NCBI GenBank assembly: GCA_947471745.1 | Contig: CANJKZ010000960.1 | Coordinates: 1,426,001-1,490,000, forward strand | Source: Closterium sp. Naga37s-1 | Taxonomy: Eukaryota > Streptophyta > Zygnematophyceae > Desmidiales > Closteriaceae | Length of the DNA stretch: 64,000 bases | Direction of reading: 5' to 3' | Shown here: in pieces, positions 11,107 to 22,088 of the stretch | Numbering within the stretch: position 1 is the first letter of the stretch | How the letters are laid out: each line of letters opens with the position of its first letter | Translations under genes and position numbers: made by a program | Notes under the pieces: generated by a model | The model's input: the letters and a program-made list of their open reading frames with translations, nothing else | The model's database searches: none | Told to the model about the DNA's origin: nothing

Positions 11107-13146
11107 ATGACAACTAACGGCGCGTCTGATGCCGACGAGAAAGTTACTGAAAACGTTAAGTCTGCCGTAATCGACTTGGAGGAGCAACCGGGAGCTGACG
11201 TGGACGGAAAGGCTGACGTGGACAATGTGGATAAGGGCGACGAATTTGACCTAGATGGTGAACCTGAGGATGTGGACGGTTCGCCGGGAAGAACGGAGAA
11301 CGCGAGTGTGCCGGGAACAACGGCGGAGGATGCGGATCAAGAGATGGTAAATGTCGATACCGACGGTCCCGACGCTCAGATTTCAGGGTACGCCATTCGT
11401 TACGAAAACGTTCGCCGGTCTTTCGCGGACCTGCAGGCGAAATCGGCGATGCTCGCGAGCTGCATCGCGCAGTGGAAAGAGCTGGACGAGTTTTTCGCCG
11501 CGAGCGAGGAGAGGCTCCGAAAGCGGGAGCAGGATGTGAGCGAGCGAGAGAGAGCCCTAGAGGAGAAGACGCGAACCGTTACAAAGGATCTCGATAAGCG
11601 AGAGAGTGCGATCTCGTCTCGCGAATCTGCGTCGATGCAGCGAGTGCAGGAACAGCGAGATGCAGCTTTTGCTGCTCTTGCGGAGGAGAGGAAGAAATGG
11701 CAGGAGGAGAAGAGCCGTGAGAAGGACAAGGCAGCGAGCGGGAGGGGTAAGGAAGCGAGCGATAAGGCGAGGCGCGAGAGCGAGAGGAAGGAGAGCAGCG
11801 ACAAGGCTGAGAAGGATAAGAAGGAGAAGGAGAAAGAGAGGGAGAAGGAGAAGGAAAGGGAGAAGGAGAAGGAGAAGGAGAAGGAGAAGGTAACGGAAGA
11901 GAAGAAAAAGGAGGAGGAGAAGGAGAACGAGGCGGGCAAGATTAAGGAAGAGGCCCGATCTGACGGGGACAAGGACAAGGCTTCGGCCTCAGCCCGTGCT
12001 ACGCGCGCGGCCAGTGAAGACAAGTCGTCCGGGAAGCAAGCTGCCACCGAGACTGCTCCTAGCGAGCCTGCCAGTAACGGAGCGGCTACAGCCGCTACAG
12101 CCGAGCCCGCTACGGCTCACCCCAAAGACAGCAAGTCCGACAAGGCCCCGAGATCCGGGGACGACTCGAGGGAGGCGGCGGTGCGCGTGAGCGCGGAGCT
12201 GCGCGCGCTGTGCGCGGGGATGGACGCGGAGGGGCTGAAGCGCTACGTGATGCAGAACCGGCGCGACATTAGCCGCGTGCGCGCGGAGCTTCCGCACGCG
12301 CTCCCGCTCGCGCTCGACCCCTGCCGCCTGGTCCTCTCCTGCCTGGACTCCTACAAACCCAAGGCCGTCGAAGCTTCCGCGGCCGGCAAGGATAAGCGGC
12401 GCGAGCCCGTCGAGCCCACCCACGTGCGCGCCGTTTCCCTCCTGGTGGAAACCCTAGGGCAGGTTTTGGCCAAGCAGGCCAAGGCGGAGGGGGTTTCCGT
12501 CCCCGTTATTGCGCCCTCGATACAGGAGAAGGCGCGGGGGATTTTGGAGGGGTGGGTGAGGAGCGGGGGCCCGCTGAGCAAGGCGGAGGAAGCTTCGGCG
12601 CTGGACGCGTGGCTGGTGCTTCAGGTGGCGGCGGTGTTTGGCGTGGCGCGGCAGGTGGACGAAGACGCGCTGCTAGGGTTCGTGGCGGCGTCCGCGCGGC
12701 GCAAGCAGACGGCCGACATGGTGAAGGCCATGGGGCTCGTGGACAAGATGCCAGGTGGGGAATTCGCATGGGGATGGGGCCGTCTGGCTATTGATAAGTA
12801 GCTATGGCCATGGCCCACTGTGGTAACGGTGAAGGTCATGGGGCTTGAGGAGAAAATGCCAGCTGGGAAATTCGTATGAGGGTGGTGGATGGAGGTAGGA
12901 ATCACTGACAGGTGCGCTCAAGGCATTCACGGCCGTGTGGCTATTGATGAGTAGCTATGGCCGCATGGGCACTGCGGTAACGGTCAAGGCCATGGGTTTG
13001 CGGATAAATTCTCACCACACCACAGTATGCGCATGTGGCGCAGGGCAGAGCACGTTGCGATCGTGAGTCGCAGCTGCGTTGCTCTCAGCTCCACGTTGGG
13101 CCGTAAGCATGGCTTCTGGCTGACAGAAGGCTTCAAGCGCATGTCC

Positions 13147-13186
<40 letters not shown>

Positions 13187-16100
13187 TGCTGGCTGGAAGC
13201 GTGACTTGTGAGTTGAAAGGGCCAGAAGTGCATGATCCGACTGGCTGGATGTGTGGTGGTCGAGGGACGCTTCTGACAGCTGTCACAGCGGGACGGTTGG
13301 TGTGACAAGCTGTTGCGTTATGTAGCATGCATGGGTTGCTTGCGCCGCGCTGGTGGCTTGCTTCTCTGAGCGTCAAAGGCCAAGCATATGGTATGCTGGC
13401 GGATTTTTCTCCATGCATGTGCAATGCAGACAGTGTGCTATGTGTGTGCTTGCAGCCTCTCGCTGTGCTGCGAGCTGTGCTGTGCTGTGCTGTGCTGTGC
13501 CGTGCTGCGTGCTGTGCCGTGCTGCATGCTGTGCTGTGCTGTGCTGTGCTGTGCTGCGTGCTGTGCTGTGCTGTGCTGTGCTGTGCTGTGCTGCGTGCTG
13601 TGCTGTGCTGTGCTGTGCTGTGCTGTGCTGTGCTGTGCTGTGCTGTGCTGTGCTGTGCTGTGCTGCGTGCTGTGCTGTGCTGTGCTGTGCTGTGCTGTGC
13701 TGTGCTGTGCTGTGCTGCGTGCTGTGCTGTGCTGTGCTGCGTGCTGTGCTGTGCTGTGCTGTGCTGTGCTGTGCTGTGCTGTGCTGTGCTGTGCTGTGCT
13801 GTGCTGTGCTGTGCTGTGCTGTGCTGTGCTGCGTGCTGTGCTGTGCTGTGCTGTGCAGTGCTGTGCTGTGCTGTGCTGTGCTGTGCTGTGCTGTGCTGTG
13901 CTGTGCTGTGCTGTGCTGTGCTGCGTGCTGTGCTGTGCTGTGCTGCGTGCTGTGCTGTGCTGTGCTGTGCTGTGCTGTGCTGTGCTGTGCTGCGTGCTGT
14001 GCTGTGCTGTGCTGTGCTGTGCAGTGCTGTGCTGTGCTGTGCTGTGCTGTGCTGTGCTGTGCTGTGCTGTGCTGTGCTGTGCTGTGCACGTCCGCCTCGC
14101 GTTTTCCAGGAAGTGAGCAGCTTGCGTCCTGCAGTGTTTTCCTCTCACCCCACTTAGCTTCCAAATTCATTCCCACAAATCCGTGTGTGGAAGTGGTATG
14201 CTTTCCCATTCCCATGTTTCCACTAGGACACGCAAGCTAACCCATAGCTGATCAACTGCTACAGCCCGCCTGTGCTTAAGGCAAGGCGCTCAGACGCCTT
14301 GAATGCTGAATCCTCCTCCGTCGTGCTGTCTTCCTCTCGTGCTGTTGTGCTATTGCTCTGTTATGGTGTTGTGTGGTTATGGTCATTCCCCTTGCAGTGG
14401 TGGTGCAGCGGCTGGTGAAGGAGGGGCGGGAGGTGGACGCCATCTACCTGTCGCACGGCGTTGACCTGCTTGACCGCGTTGACCCCGTTGACCCGCCCTT
14501 GACCCCGTTGACCCGCTCATCTGTGCCTCTTTTCTTCCTGTCGCGCTATTGCCTGCGTTCTCCCCTGCAGCCGTGGTTGAGCGGCTGGTGAAGGAGGGGC
14601 AGGAGGTGGATGCCATCTACTTGGCGCTCATCTCACACCCGCTCATCTCTGCCTCCTTTTCTTCCTGCCATGCTGTATTTCTCTCGTGTTGTTGTGACGG
14701 TTCAACGTGCAGTCGTGGTTGAGCGGCTGGTGAAGGAGGGGCGGGAGGTGGACGCCATCTACCTGGCGCATGGCGTTGACCTGCTTGACCAGGTTGACCC
14801 CGTTGACCTGCTCAAGCGCAACCTCAGGGAGATCCGCACGCTCGTGTCCGCCATGACCAAGAAGGACAAGTCGCTGCAGGCTGAGGTGTGTGGGTGGGCT
14901 TGGGCGTGTCTATGTGCTGCTTGCTTGCGATTGCATGCCATACCGTGCACTGCCTTGTCGGTGCACTCACATGACATCCGCACACTCGTGCGCGCCATGA
15001 CCAACAAGGACAAGTCGCTGCAGGTCAGCATGGTGCGGGTGCTCATCCACTGTGACCCACTTCCCATCGCACCACTATCCCCTTCCTCCCCGTCCCCCTC
15101 CCCCTCTCTCTCCCCTCTCAGAACGAGGCAACAGTAAGAAAGATCAGCATGGTGCGGGCGCTGATCCACTGCGTCTCACTTCCCGTCTCACCACTACCAC
15201 CTTTCCTCCCTCTCAACCCTTCCCCCCTGCGTCGCTCAGAACAAGGCAACCTCGAGGGAGATCAGCATGATGCGAGCCCTGATCCGCTGCGTGGACGACT
15301 GCAGCCTCAAGCCTCTCACTATCGTCCCTCCTCCTTGGCTCCTCTCTCACCCCTCTCCCTCTCCCCTTCAGAACGAGGCCACCTCATGGGAAATCAGCAT
15401 GGTGCGAGCCCTGATCCGCTGTGTGGACGACTGCAGTCTCAAGCCGCGCTTCTCCTCGGACAACCTCACCAAGCGCATCAAGCAGCTCGAGAAGAACCGC
15501 CACCTGCGCAAGCAGCAGCAGCAGGCTGCTGTGGGGCACTCATTCGCTCTGTGTGTTGCCACTCCCTGTCACACCCCTGCCTCTGGTCGCCCCTGCTTTC
15601 TCTCACCCCTCGCCGCTCCCCTCCCCTCCCCCCTCCCCCTCCCGTTCCCCCTCCCTCTCACCTCCCTCAGAACGAGGCAACCTCAAGGGAGATCAGCATG
15701 GTGCGAGCCCTGATCCGCTGCGTGGACGACTGTAATCTCAAGACTCTTTTTTCAACGGACCACCTCACCAAGCGCATAGAGCAGCTCGAGAAGAACCGCC
15801 AGCTCCGCAAGCAGCAGGCGCAGGTCGCCAAGCGCGCCGCGCACGAGACGCGCGTGCAGCAGGCCATGGCGGCGAAACGGCAGCGCCTTGCTACTGGCCC
15901 TGTGGGAGGCTTTGGTGGTGGCGGTGGTGGTGTCATGGCCTCCGGCTCGAACGCTGTCACTGTGGCGAATCTGCGGGCGGCGGCCGCCGCTCGGGCTGTG
16001 GGCGGCGCGAGGGGTGGTGGTGCGAGGGGCGGCGGCGGCGATGGTGGGTTCAGCAGTGGGGGTGGTGGGGGGTATCTTGGTGGTAGTGGTGGGGGGGGAG

Positions 16101-16816
16101 GCAGTGGTGGTGGTGCGAGGGGTGGTGGAGTGTCCTCGTCTCCCCGTTCGTACGGCCGGTCACGGCCTGGAGCAGCATCACCGGGACGAGCAGGCGCAGG
16201 AGGCGGAGGAGGTGGTGGTGGTGGGGGGGGAGGGAGCAGCAGATACGACCCGCCTCCTAGGTACAGCGGGGGAGGAGGGGGAGGGGGAGGATATACAGGC
16301 GGGCAGGGGCAGGTGCAGGTGCAGGTGCAGGGGCAGGGGCAGGGGCAAGCAGCATATTCTCTTGGAGGGGCAGGTATGGCTGGGGGAGGTGCCATCTATG
16401 CAACAGCTGGAGGGGGCCCAGGCAGCCTGGGGCAGGAGGTGGTATATGGGGTTGGAACCATGGGGTCGGGTCTTGCCTCTCCAGGCGTGGGGGCAGGGCT
16501 AGGGGGAGGGTTGTATGCCGCCGGGGGAGTGGGGAGCTTGGGGAGTGGTCTGGGGGGGACGGTGACGTATGTGACTGATCCGGGGGCTGGGCCGCAGCTG
16601 CTCGTGCAGAGAGGGATGTATGGGGGGGAGGTGGGGGCGGCGGGTACGACGGTGTACTATGCGGTTCAGGGGGATCAGGGGCAGGGGGGTGGGGGTGGGG
16701 GTGGGGGAGTGGGAGGTGGGGTGGGGGGAGCGCAGGTCAGTGCAGGACAAGCGACGTATGATTATCAGACTGGGTCGTATGTTGGAGGGGGTTACCAGGG
16801 GGGTTATGGTAGGTGA
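11107..16816 (+). CDS. FRIGIDA-like protein, three predicted exons plus partial exon copies
   Basis: The best model joins 11107-12754, 14713-14885 and 15671-16816 (phases 1 and 0), giving about 988 residues. Residues 1-80 are acidic; about 95-190 are helical; about 190-290 form a highly charged Lys/Glu coiled-coil-like tract. From about residue 359 comes the FRIGIDA domain (ELRALCAGMDAEGLKRYV, then LALDPCRLVLSCLDSY, and in exon 2 RLVKEGREVDAIYLAHG). Exon 3 completes it with EISMVRALIRCVDDC and TKRIEQLEKNRQLRKQQ, followed by a long Gly-rich, disordered tail. In plants this family includes FRIGIDA, a nuclear scaffold for transcriptional regulators of flowering; in an alga the role must be more general and is not known. 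Introns 1 and 2 contain extra partial copies of all exon edges, annotated separately, so alternative splice forms are possible. Confidence 0.85.
12829..13003 (+). repeat. Two extra copies of the 3' end of FRIGIDA-like exon 1
   Basis: The end of exon 1 (12721-12754, VKAMGLVDKMPG) reappears at 12829-12866 as VKVMGLEEKMPAG and again, shorter, at about 12983-13003. Each is preceded by the same spacer (GGCTATTGAT, AGTAGCTATGGCC, GGTAACGGT), which also follows exon 1. These are tandem duplications running downstream into intron 1. The copies have lost the GT donor. Confidence 0.8.
13149..13196 (+). repeat. (CTGG)n microsatellite
   Basis: About eleven CTGG units with one interruption (CTTG), within intron 1 of the FRIGIDA-like gene. 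Confidence 0.9.
13460..14088 (+). repeat. (CTGTG)n pentanucleotide array, about 620 bp
   Basis: A long CTGTG/GTGCT pentamer array punctuated by CTGCGTG variants and two CAGTG variants, in intron 1. Because the unit is 5 bp, all frames stay open on both strands and yield Cys/Ala/Val/Leu or Ser/Thr/Ala/Gln/His repeats; these are not genes. Confidence 0.95.
14398..14620 (+). repeat. Two partial upstream copies of FRIGIDA-like exon 2
   Basis: Exon 2 proper starts at 14713. Its 5' part, with a CAG acceptor and the same phase, is also present from 14398 (acceptor CTTGCAG, reading VVQRLVKEGREVDAIYL and on to about 14510) and from 14571 (acceptor CCCTGCAG, reading VVERLVKEGQEVDAIYLA and ending near 14620). 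Only the copy at 14713 continues through the rest of the exon to a donor. All three acceptors look usable. Confidence 0.85.
14972..15545 (+). repeat. Staircase of partial copies of FRIGIDA-like exon 2 end and exon 3 start
   Basis: At 14972-15024 the end of exon 2 recurs (IRTLVRAMTNKDKSLQ), joined to a short exon 3 piece (about 15025-15054). Exon 3 starts then recur after CAG acceptors at about 15121, 15241 and 15373, each reading (N/K)EAT..ISMVRALI(R/H)C. The copy at 15121 stops matching after LIHC, the one at 15241 after DDCSLK, and the one at 15373 extends to LRKQQQQA before the next polypyrimidine tract. The full exon begins at 15671. Match length therefore increases towards the true exon. 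Confidence 0.87.
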
Positions 16817-17049
16817 GAGGGAGTGAAATTGTTGGTGTTTGGATGAAAGCTGGATGGGAACAAGCGAGAACAAAATTGATGGCGACAGCGACTCGGGATA
16901 TCGAGGTTTTTTTGAAGTAGGTGTTGAATTGCGCGGCGTGCAATGCACATGATTACTGGTGATGCCGTGTTCGCACATGGTGTACATGTGCTTGTCTTAG
17001 ATTCACTTGCTGTGTTAAAACTGGTAATAACTAAGATTGGCGTACCATG
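16817..17049. other. 3' flank of the FRIGIDA-like gene
   Basis: Presumed 3' UTR and spacer; no separate feature recognised. The last eight bases (17042-17049, GTACCATG) are the left target duplication of the hAT element. Confidence 0.5.
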
Positions 17050-17293
17050 CAGGGCCTATGTTAGGTTTTTGGCTACTCACGATTGGCAGTGTGGCATTTT
17101 TCAAAACCCTTCTGATCAGTCTGTAATGATACATCAGTGTAACATTGAGTTTCAACAAATTTACCCCAGAGCATCAGTGTAGTAAATTTGCGTACCCTTA
17201 TCGCAAAAACATATTACTAATCGTTTTAGAAATGGGAACATTTTATTAATATAGCCATTCAGTCACATGTATGAACGCTCATCCTCGCTACCA

Positions 17294-19632
17294 TCAGACG
17301 ACTCCTCTCTTTCCTTTCCTTTTCCAGAGCACGACTTGTATGGGGCAGGTGTTTTTGCGGGTCTTCTCTTTTTTTTGCTTCCGCCAGATATCCACCACCT
17401 CGGGCCACTTGTACTCGTAGCTCAACATGTTCAGGGTCATCAGTTCGGATAGCCGGGCGTCGCCAAGCGACGTCCGCAACCAGCTTTTGATCACGTTTTG
17501 GCGGCTGAATCCGCGCTTGCACTCCACGGCACTTAGCGGAATTACTGCCAGCGCCTGCCACATGGACGTCAGGTTGGGAAAACTGCGCGGCCAATCCTTG
17601 GTCCTCTGCATTTTGTTAAGACCCTGGTAAAAGTCATCGTCCTGGTAGTGGCGAGACATGACGTGGCAGAAGCTGGCCAGCTCGAGCTCTGCAGCTCGGT
17701 GGTTGAAGCCTGCCACGTGTGATGGAGGGACAACATGTTGTGAGTAGAAAGGCCGAAACAAAACAAAACAAAACACGCTCATACAAGACAACATCCACGT
17801 GTGGATAATTACCTGGCAGCCGGTTGTTGAAGAGCCGCGCGTTGGCATCCAGCCAACTCAGCACCCGACGCTCCCTCTTGTCTGACGCTTCCAAATGCTG
17901 TGGTTGTACTCGATGAACACCACGATCGCCGCCCCAAGAATTCTGCACAGACGGGCCACTGCATCCCCGCGCGATAGCCAACGCACGTCGAAGAGCCCCT
18001 GGTGCTCCAGATTCGTTTGATGTATTTCGAGCTGGAGCTCCTTGAAGCGCTCAAGCCACACGGAAGATCGCATGACGATTTCGCCAAGCCCACGGATGGC
18101 GTCATCGACGATGTCGAGGTCCGTGAACTTCAACGCGGCTTCTTTGACCGCGAGCACTTCTCTGCATACAACATTAAAAATGCGTAAGGGGTTAGGAAGC
18201 TACTCCCTTATACGAGGCGATTGTACGGAAACAACAAACCTACCTGTGCGCTATGCAATGAGTCCCGACCAGATGTGGGACGCGCTGACGGAGACGAACA
18301 ACAAGACCAGATTGGTTGCCAATCATCACCCCCGCGCCGTCGGTGCTAACTGCGACAATCCGCTGCAGATCAATCCCGATGTTCTCGAGGTGGCTCAGCA
18401 AAACCGCGAAGAGGGATCCCGCATTGCATTTGTGTATGGTAAGTAGAGCGAGAAATTCCGTCACCACTACTCGCTCCTTCATGAAGGTTGCAAACACCAC
18501 GAGGTGTTTGCCGCGCGACCGGTCTGTGCTCTCGTCGCAGCTAATGCCGATCCACGGTGATGCATGGATGTACATAAGCTACTACTGTTTCTGATACGTG
18601 CACATAGCCTTCACCATCTCCGTGAAGCCGTATCTGCATGGTGCGCAAAAGGGAGGGTGGGAATCGTACCGGAAGCTATTCACAATACGGCAAAAACGTA
18701 TTAAATTTCACTCACTGAGTGATATATACACCGTAGGTCTGCTGAGGAATGTCGGAAATGCCTTCCTTCGCGAGGAACTCTACGAGCCTCGGGAACATTG
18801 CGATCGGAGCGTCCTCGTCGCACACAAACTGGATGTTGCGCATAAGTCTCGGCACGCGCGCACCCTCGGGGTCAGCCCTCTCGTAGTCGTCGATTTTCTT
18901 CTGCGCCACCATCTTGTCCAGAAGACCCTTCTGCCAATCAATGCAGTCGTGATGGCGGGAGCTCGCTTGGTGTGCCCGCATCGACGCTGGCTGCAGGTCC
19001 CGTCCGCCGCTGCCATTCCGCTCGTAGCGTGCATTGTCGGGACCGTGCTCGCTGCACACACTGCGCCGCAAACAAGGCAGACCATCATCACCCTTGTCAA
19101 GCAACAACCAATCAAATTGCGGCAGCCATTTGGTGATGTAATTCCTCTGTGCTTCAAGGAACTTTGCTTCCACGCGTTCGGCCGGAGTCTGCTTCAGTGC
19201 TGACGGCGATGGCGTCAAAACGGGAGGTGGCGGAGGAGCAGGTTTCACGAGAGGCGAGCCGCTGCCGTAACCGAGAGTAGACTGCGTGTACCGGCGTTTT
19301 TTCAGCGACACGGAGTGAGAAGACTTTGGGACTTCAAAGACGATTTCCGTCGAGGCGACGAAGTCGTGCATGACGGGGTCCGCCTCATCGCGTTCCGGAC
19401 GCTGCCATCCAGCGTCATCACACACAGCTTGAGGCTGGTGCGGTGGTGATTTTTGGGCCGCTTTGCGCACAGGGTACCTCCATCCCTCACTTTCATCAGA
19501 AGGCTCGGGCAAAGGACGGGGTGCAGGTTCTGAGACTGGGCCTCGTAAGAAATCAAAGCCCGTTCTTGGACCGTGGCTACAAGAGGGGTCGCCATCGGCA
19601 TCGTCAGCGTCATCGTCGCTAGGCGCTGCCAT
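17294..19632 (-). pseudogene. hAT transposase, multi-exon, probably frameshifted
   Basis: Reads leftwards from ATG at 19632. The first exon (to about 18735) has a Ser/Pro-rich head, then a BED/TTF-like zinc-finger region (WLPQFDWLLLD, MRAHQASSRHH). The second (about 18575-18244, ending CACAG/GTAGGT) carries the catalytic-core segment IGISCDESTDRS, VSTDGAGVM and THCIAHR. The third (from 18161 after TGCAG) has FDVRWLSRGDAV. The last (about 17713-17294) has the C-terminal dimerisation segment (ECKRGFSRQN, LSELMTLNML). Near 17895-17905 the frame of exon 3 must change by one base to keep homology, so this copy is probably inactive, though an error in splicing assumptions is possible. It resembles the animal ZNF862-like/DUF4371 branch of hAT by motif, from memory. 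Confidence 0.85.
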
Positions 19633-20034
19633 GGCTACGGGGTGGAGAACGTGTGGATGCTAGACAAATTGGCAAAAAAAAACAGTGGTTTTCGGAGTTG
19701 GCTGGAGGAATGGCTGAGTGTTGCGAAACTGCTTGACCCACTCTGCTGAGCTTGCTGAACCAACACGGCAAAGCATCAGGTCGCTTCGTTGGGTGACGCG
19801 GCTTGCATCTGTGCCACCGACAGTATGAATGTGGTCTGGGATTTGACTAAGTGCAGGCAGCATCAATGTACGTGATGCCAACAGTCCTTTCCTTGGCGTG
19901 CAGGATATCGAAACATAAAAAAGTGACCAATTACACCCATGACTGCTGCCAACGCATATTCTGCAGGGAAGGCCGCTTCGGTACTTGCGTGATTGACGGA
20001 AATCACGCTCCGACAAATTTTGGGAATGAAGGGA

Positions 20035-20036
<2 letters not shown>

Positions 20037-20068
<32 letters not shown>
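20037..20068 (+). repeat. Poly-G run, about 32 bp
   Basis: Uninterrupted G homopolymer inside the right end of the hAT element. The short relative at 47481 has only six C at the equivalent site, so the run expanded in this copy or is inflated by sequencing. Confidence 0.9.
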
Positions 20069-20069
<1 letters not shown>

Positions 20070-20282
20070 GCCCTGTACGCCCTTAAGGGTAATCTTCGTT
20101 AAAAGAAAAATTACCCCAGAGCATCAGTGTGGCCTAAATCGTTTCACTGTCAAATCGGTGTAACACTAAGTTTCAAAAAAATTACCCAAACACATCAATG
20201 TATGCCCTAAATTTCACCCTTCTCATCAGTATAGCAGTGTGATTTACAATGATAAAATAGGCCCTGGTAACATGTAACTAAT

Positions 20283-20595
20283 TGTTAGGAATTTCTCGCT
20301 ATTCCTTACTACGCTCGACAACATCGCGTACAGCAGCAGCCGTAGTTTGCCCGTTACTGCTAACGGGGCTTCGCCAATTTTGCGCGCACTGTTTCACCAA
20401 ACCTCGCACTACTGGAGCAGCCGAGTCGGCCTACGCTTCGGGACTAGCCCGAACCTCGCGCCAGCGTAGCACTAGCTAGCTCGCACGCACCGCGTTACCA
20501 TTTGCATGTTTCACGTTTAAGTATTCGCTCATACTTTGTACTCGTTGAACAATCTAGTGCAATCCTCGCTACCTCGATTCATTGCACCCGTAACA
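20283..20595 (+). repeat. 5' LTR of the gypsy chromovirus
   Basis: Starts TGTTAGGAATTT and ends CCCGTAACA; 313 bp. It aligns along its whole length with 41113-41439, which carries a short extra repeat of ATTCGCTCAT. Several substitutions separate the two LTRs, so this insertion is older than element E or the TRIM. Confidence 0.9.
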
Positions 20596-20597
20596 CT

Positions 20598-20610
20598 TGG
20601 TATCAGAGCC
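20598..20610 (+). promoter_or_regulatory. Primer binding site for initiator-Met tRNA
   Basis: TGGTATCAGAGCC begins two bases after the LTR and is the complement of the 3' end of plant initiator methionine tRNA, the usual minus-strand primer of plant LTR elements. Confidence 0.9.
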
Positions 20611-20689
20611 TCTTTCCTTTTCGGACCGCACATCTCCGCACCCCAGGAAATCAACTTTTGTTTTTTCACTCGAAAGGACTCACGCCGGG

Positions 20690-20755
20690 TCAGTGCGCCC
20701 ATAACCCCCCAGGCTAACAGGCCTGTAACCCCCCCAAGGATCAATCGGGGATCTC
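20690..20755 (+). repeat. TRIM-LTR-like segment in the gypsy leader
   Basis: About 60 bp (GTGCGCCCATAACCCCCCAG, CCTGTAACCC, GGATCAATCGGGGATC) match the middle of the TRIM LTRs at 5214 and 40635. The remaining LTR ends are not present here. It is either a relic insertion or shared ancestry between the TRIM LTR and this leader. Confidence 0.7.
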
Positions 20756-20856
20756 ACAGTGCAAGTCTTCTGTCAGGAGTCGCTGTCCTTGCGTTCTCTC
20801 GTAAACGCGTGCAGCCACGACTGCGCCTAGACTAAGCTGAGCCGAAGCCGTTCGAC

Positions 20857-22088
20857 ATGGCTGAACACATCGTCGTCACTAAGCTCACGCAGGACCGTCT
20901 GAACGAACTACTGCAGAAACTTCGCGAACGCTCTGAAGAAATTGCAGCGCTGACGGCAGAACGCACGTCCCTGCAGATTGACATCGCACGAGCACAGCAA
21001 GCACAATCACAAGCACCTGACACTCCGGGACAACCTGCACCACAGACATCGCATCACGGAAGTGTGGGGCAACCCGCGAGCACGGCCAGTGATGGGTCGT
21101 CCGCAACGACGGAGACGACGACCATGACACGACACACCCCGAAGCGACGAATGCAGCCAGGAGTCAACCCCGCGTCACGATTTCTGTGCCGGCCAGCGAA
21201 TCAACACTGCAGTCGCCGATGCCGCTGAAGCCGCAGCGTCCGCCATGCTTTGACCCGAGTCAACGGGGTGGTCCTACCGTTCATGCGTGGCTGTTCACGT
21301 TGAACGTTTTCTTCGATGCCAACTACGTCTCGGAGGATACGGCAAAAATTCGCTATGCCGTGTCGTTGTTGCGAGGACCCGCCATGGATTGGTGGTGTGT
21401 CATCGTCACGAAGCCGACGGACTACGCGACTCTACTGACACGGGAAGGACAAACCAGACCCTGGGCGCTGTCGTATTTCGTGGAGGTGCCCCAATATCGC
21501 ACGTGGGACGCGTGGTGCGCAGGTCTGCGCGCTTGATTTGAGCCAAATGCGGCTTCGATCACGGCGCGTCAGAAGCTCCGCACTTGGCACCAACTCGGTT
21601 CCGTCCAAGATTACACCAGCGCATTTCTGGCACTGTGTGAGTAGGTGGGCTACATGCACGAATCTGAGCGCATCGACCGCTTTATCAGCGGCTTGAAGCA
21701 CGACATTGCTCAGGAAATCCAGCTCCGCGACGTCACTGATTTTCAGGAGATTCTCGCTATGGCGGAGAAACTCGATTTCTTCCACCGGCCGAGGCCGGGG
21801 TCCTTCGGAAGTAGCAACAACTGGGGACATCGGTCTCGTGGGACAAACAGCGCTACAATACATGCCGTCGCCGCGAATGCCGCTGCCGCACCGTTCAAAG
21901 GGCGCTGCTTCGCGTGCAATCGGCCGGGACACCGCAAAAGCGAATGCCCGGAAAACGCTAAGGGAAAGGGGGAAGCTGAGCAGCAGAAACAGACCAAGCA
22001 GCAGGGAAACGCTGGGAGTCAGTACCAGACGGGCCCTCTACTGACAGGTCATGCCGCTCGCCTGACCCAACCGACCCTCACCGAGTGA
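20857..22088 (+). pseudogene. gypsy gag (broken)
   Basis: Begins with ATG at 20857 and a helical head (residues 1-50), then a Gln/Pro/Thr-rich stretch. The frame changes near 21150-21190 into the retrotransposon gag capsid segment (FDPSQRGGPTVHAWLFTLN, LLRGPAMDWW), with stops at 21534-21536 and TAG at 21642-21644. It ends with a zinc knuckle C-X2-C-X4-H-X4-C (CFACNRPGHRKSEC, about 21905-21946). Two nonsense codons and at least one frameshift make it non-functional. Confidence 0.85.

Larger units (their letters stand above)
17050..20266 (-). mobile_element. hAT-family DNA transposon with transposase gene
   Basis: Ends are inverted: CAGGGCCTATGTT at 17050 and its counterpart ending ATAGGCCCTG at 20266. 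It is flanked by 8-bp direct repeats GTACCATG (17042-17049) and GTAACATG (20267-20274), 7 of 8 matching; an 8-bp duplication is typical of hAT. Subterminal copies of ATCAGTGT occur near both ends, including an identical 20-mer at 17161-17180 and 20111-20130. The minus strand encodes a hAT transposase. A shorter relative with the same two ends lies at 47481-48210 in the opposite orientation. Confidence 0.92.

Noticed and set aside
13327-14240. Several 240-295 codon open frames on both strands
   Set aside because: They are generated by the CTGTG pentamer repeat; the protein text is a five-residue-class repeat with no domain.
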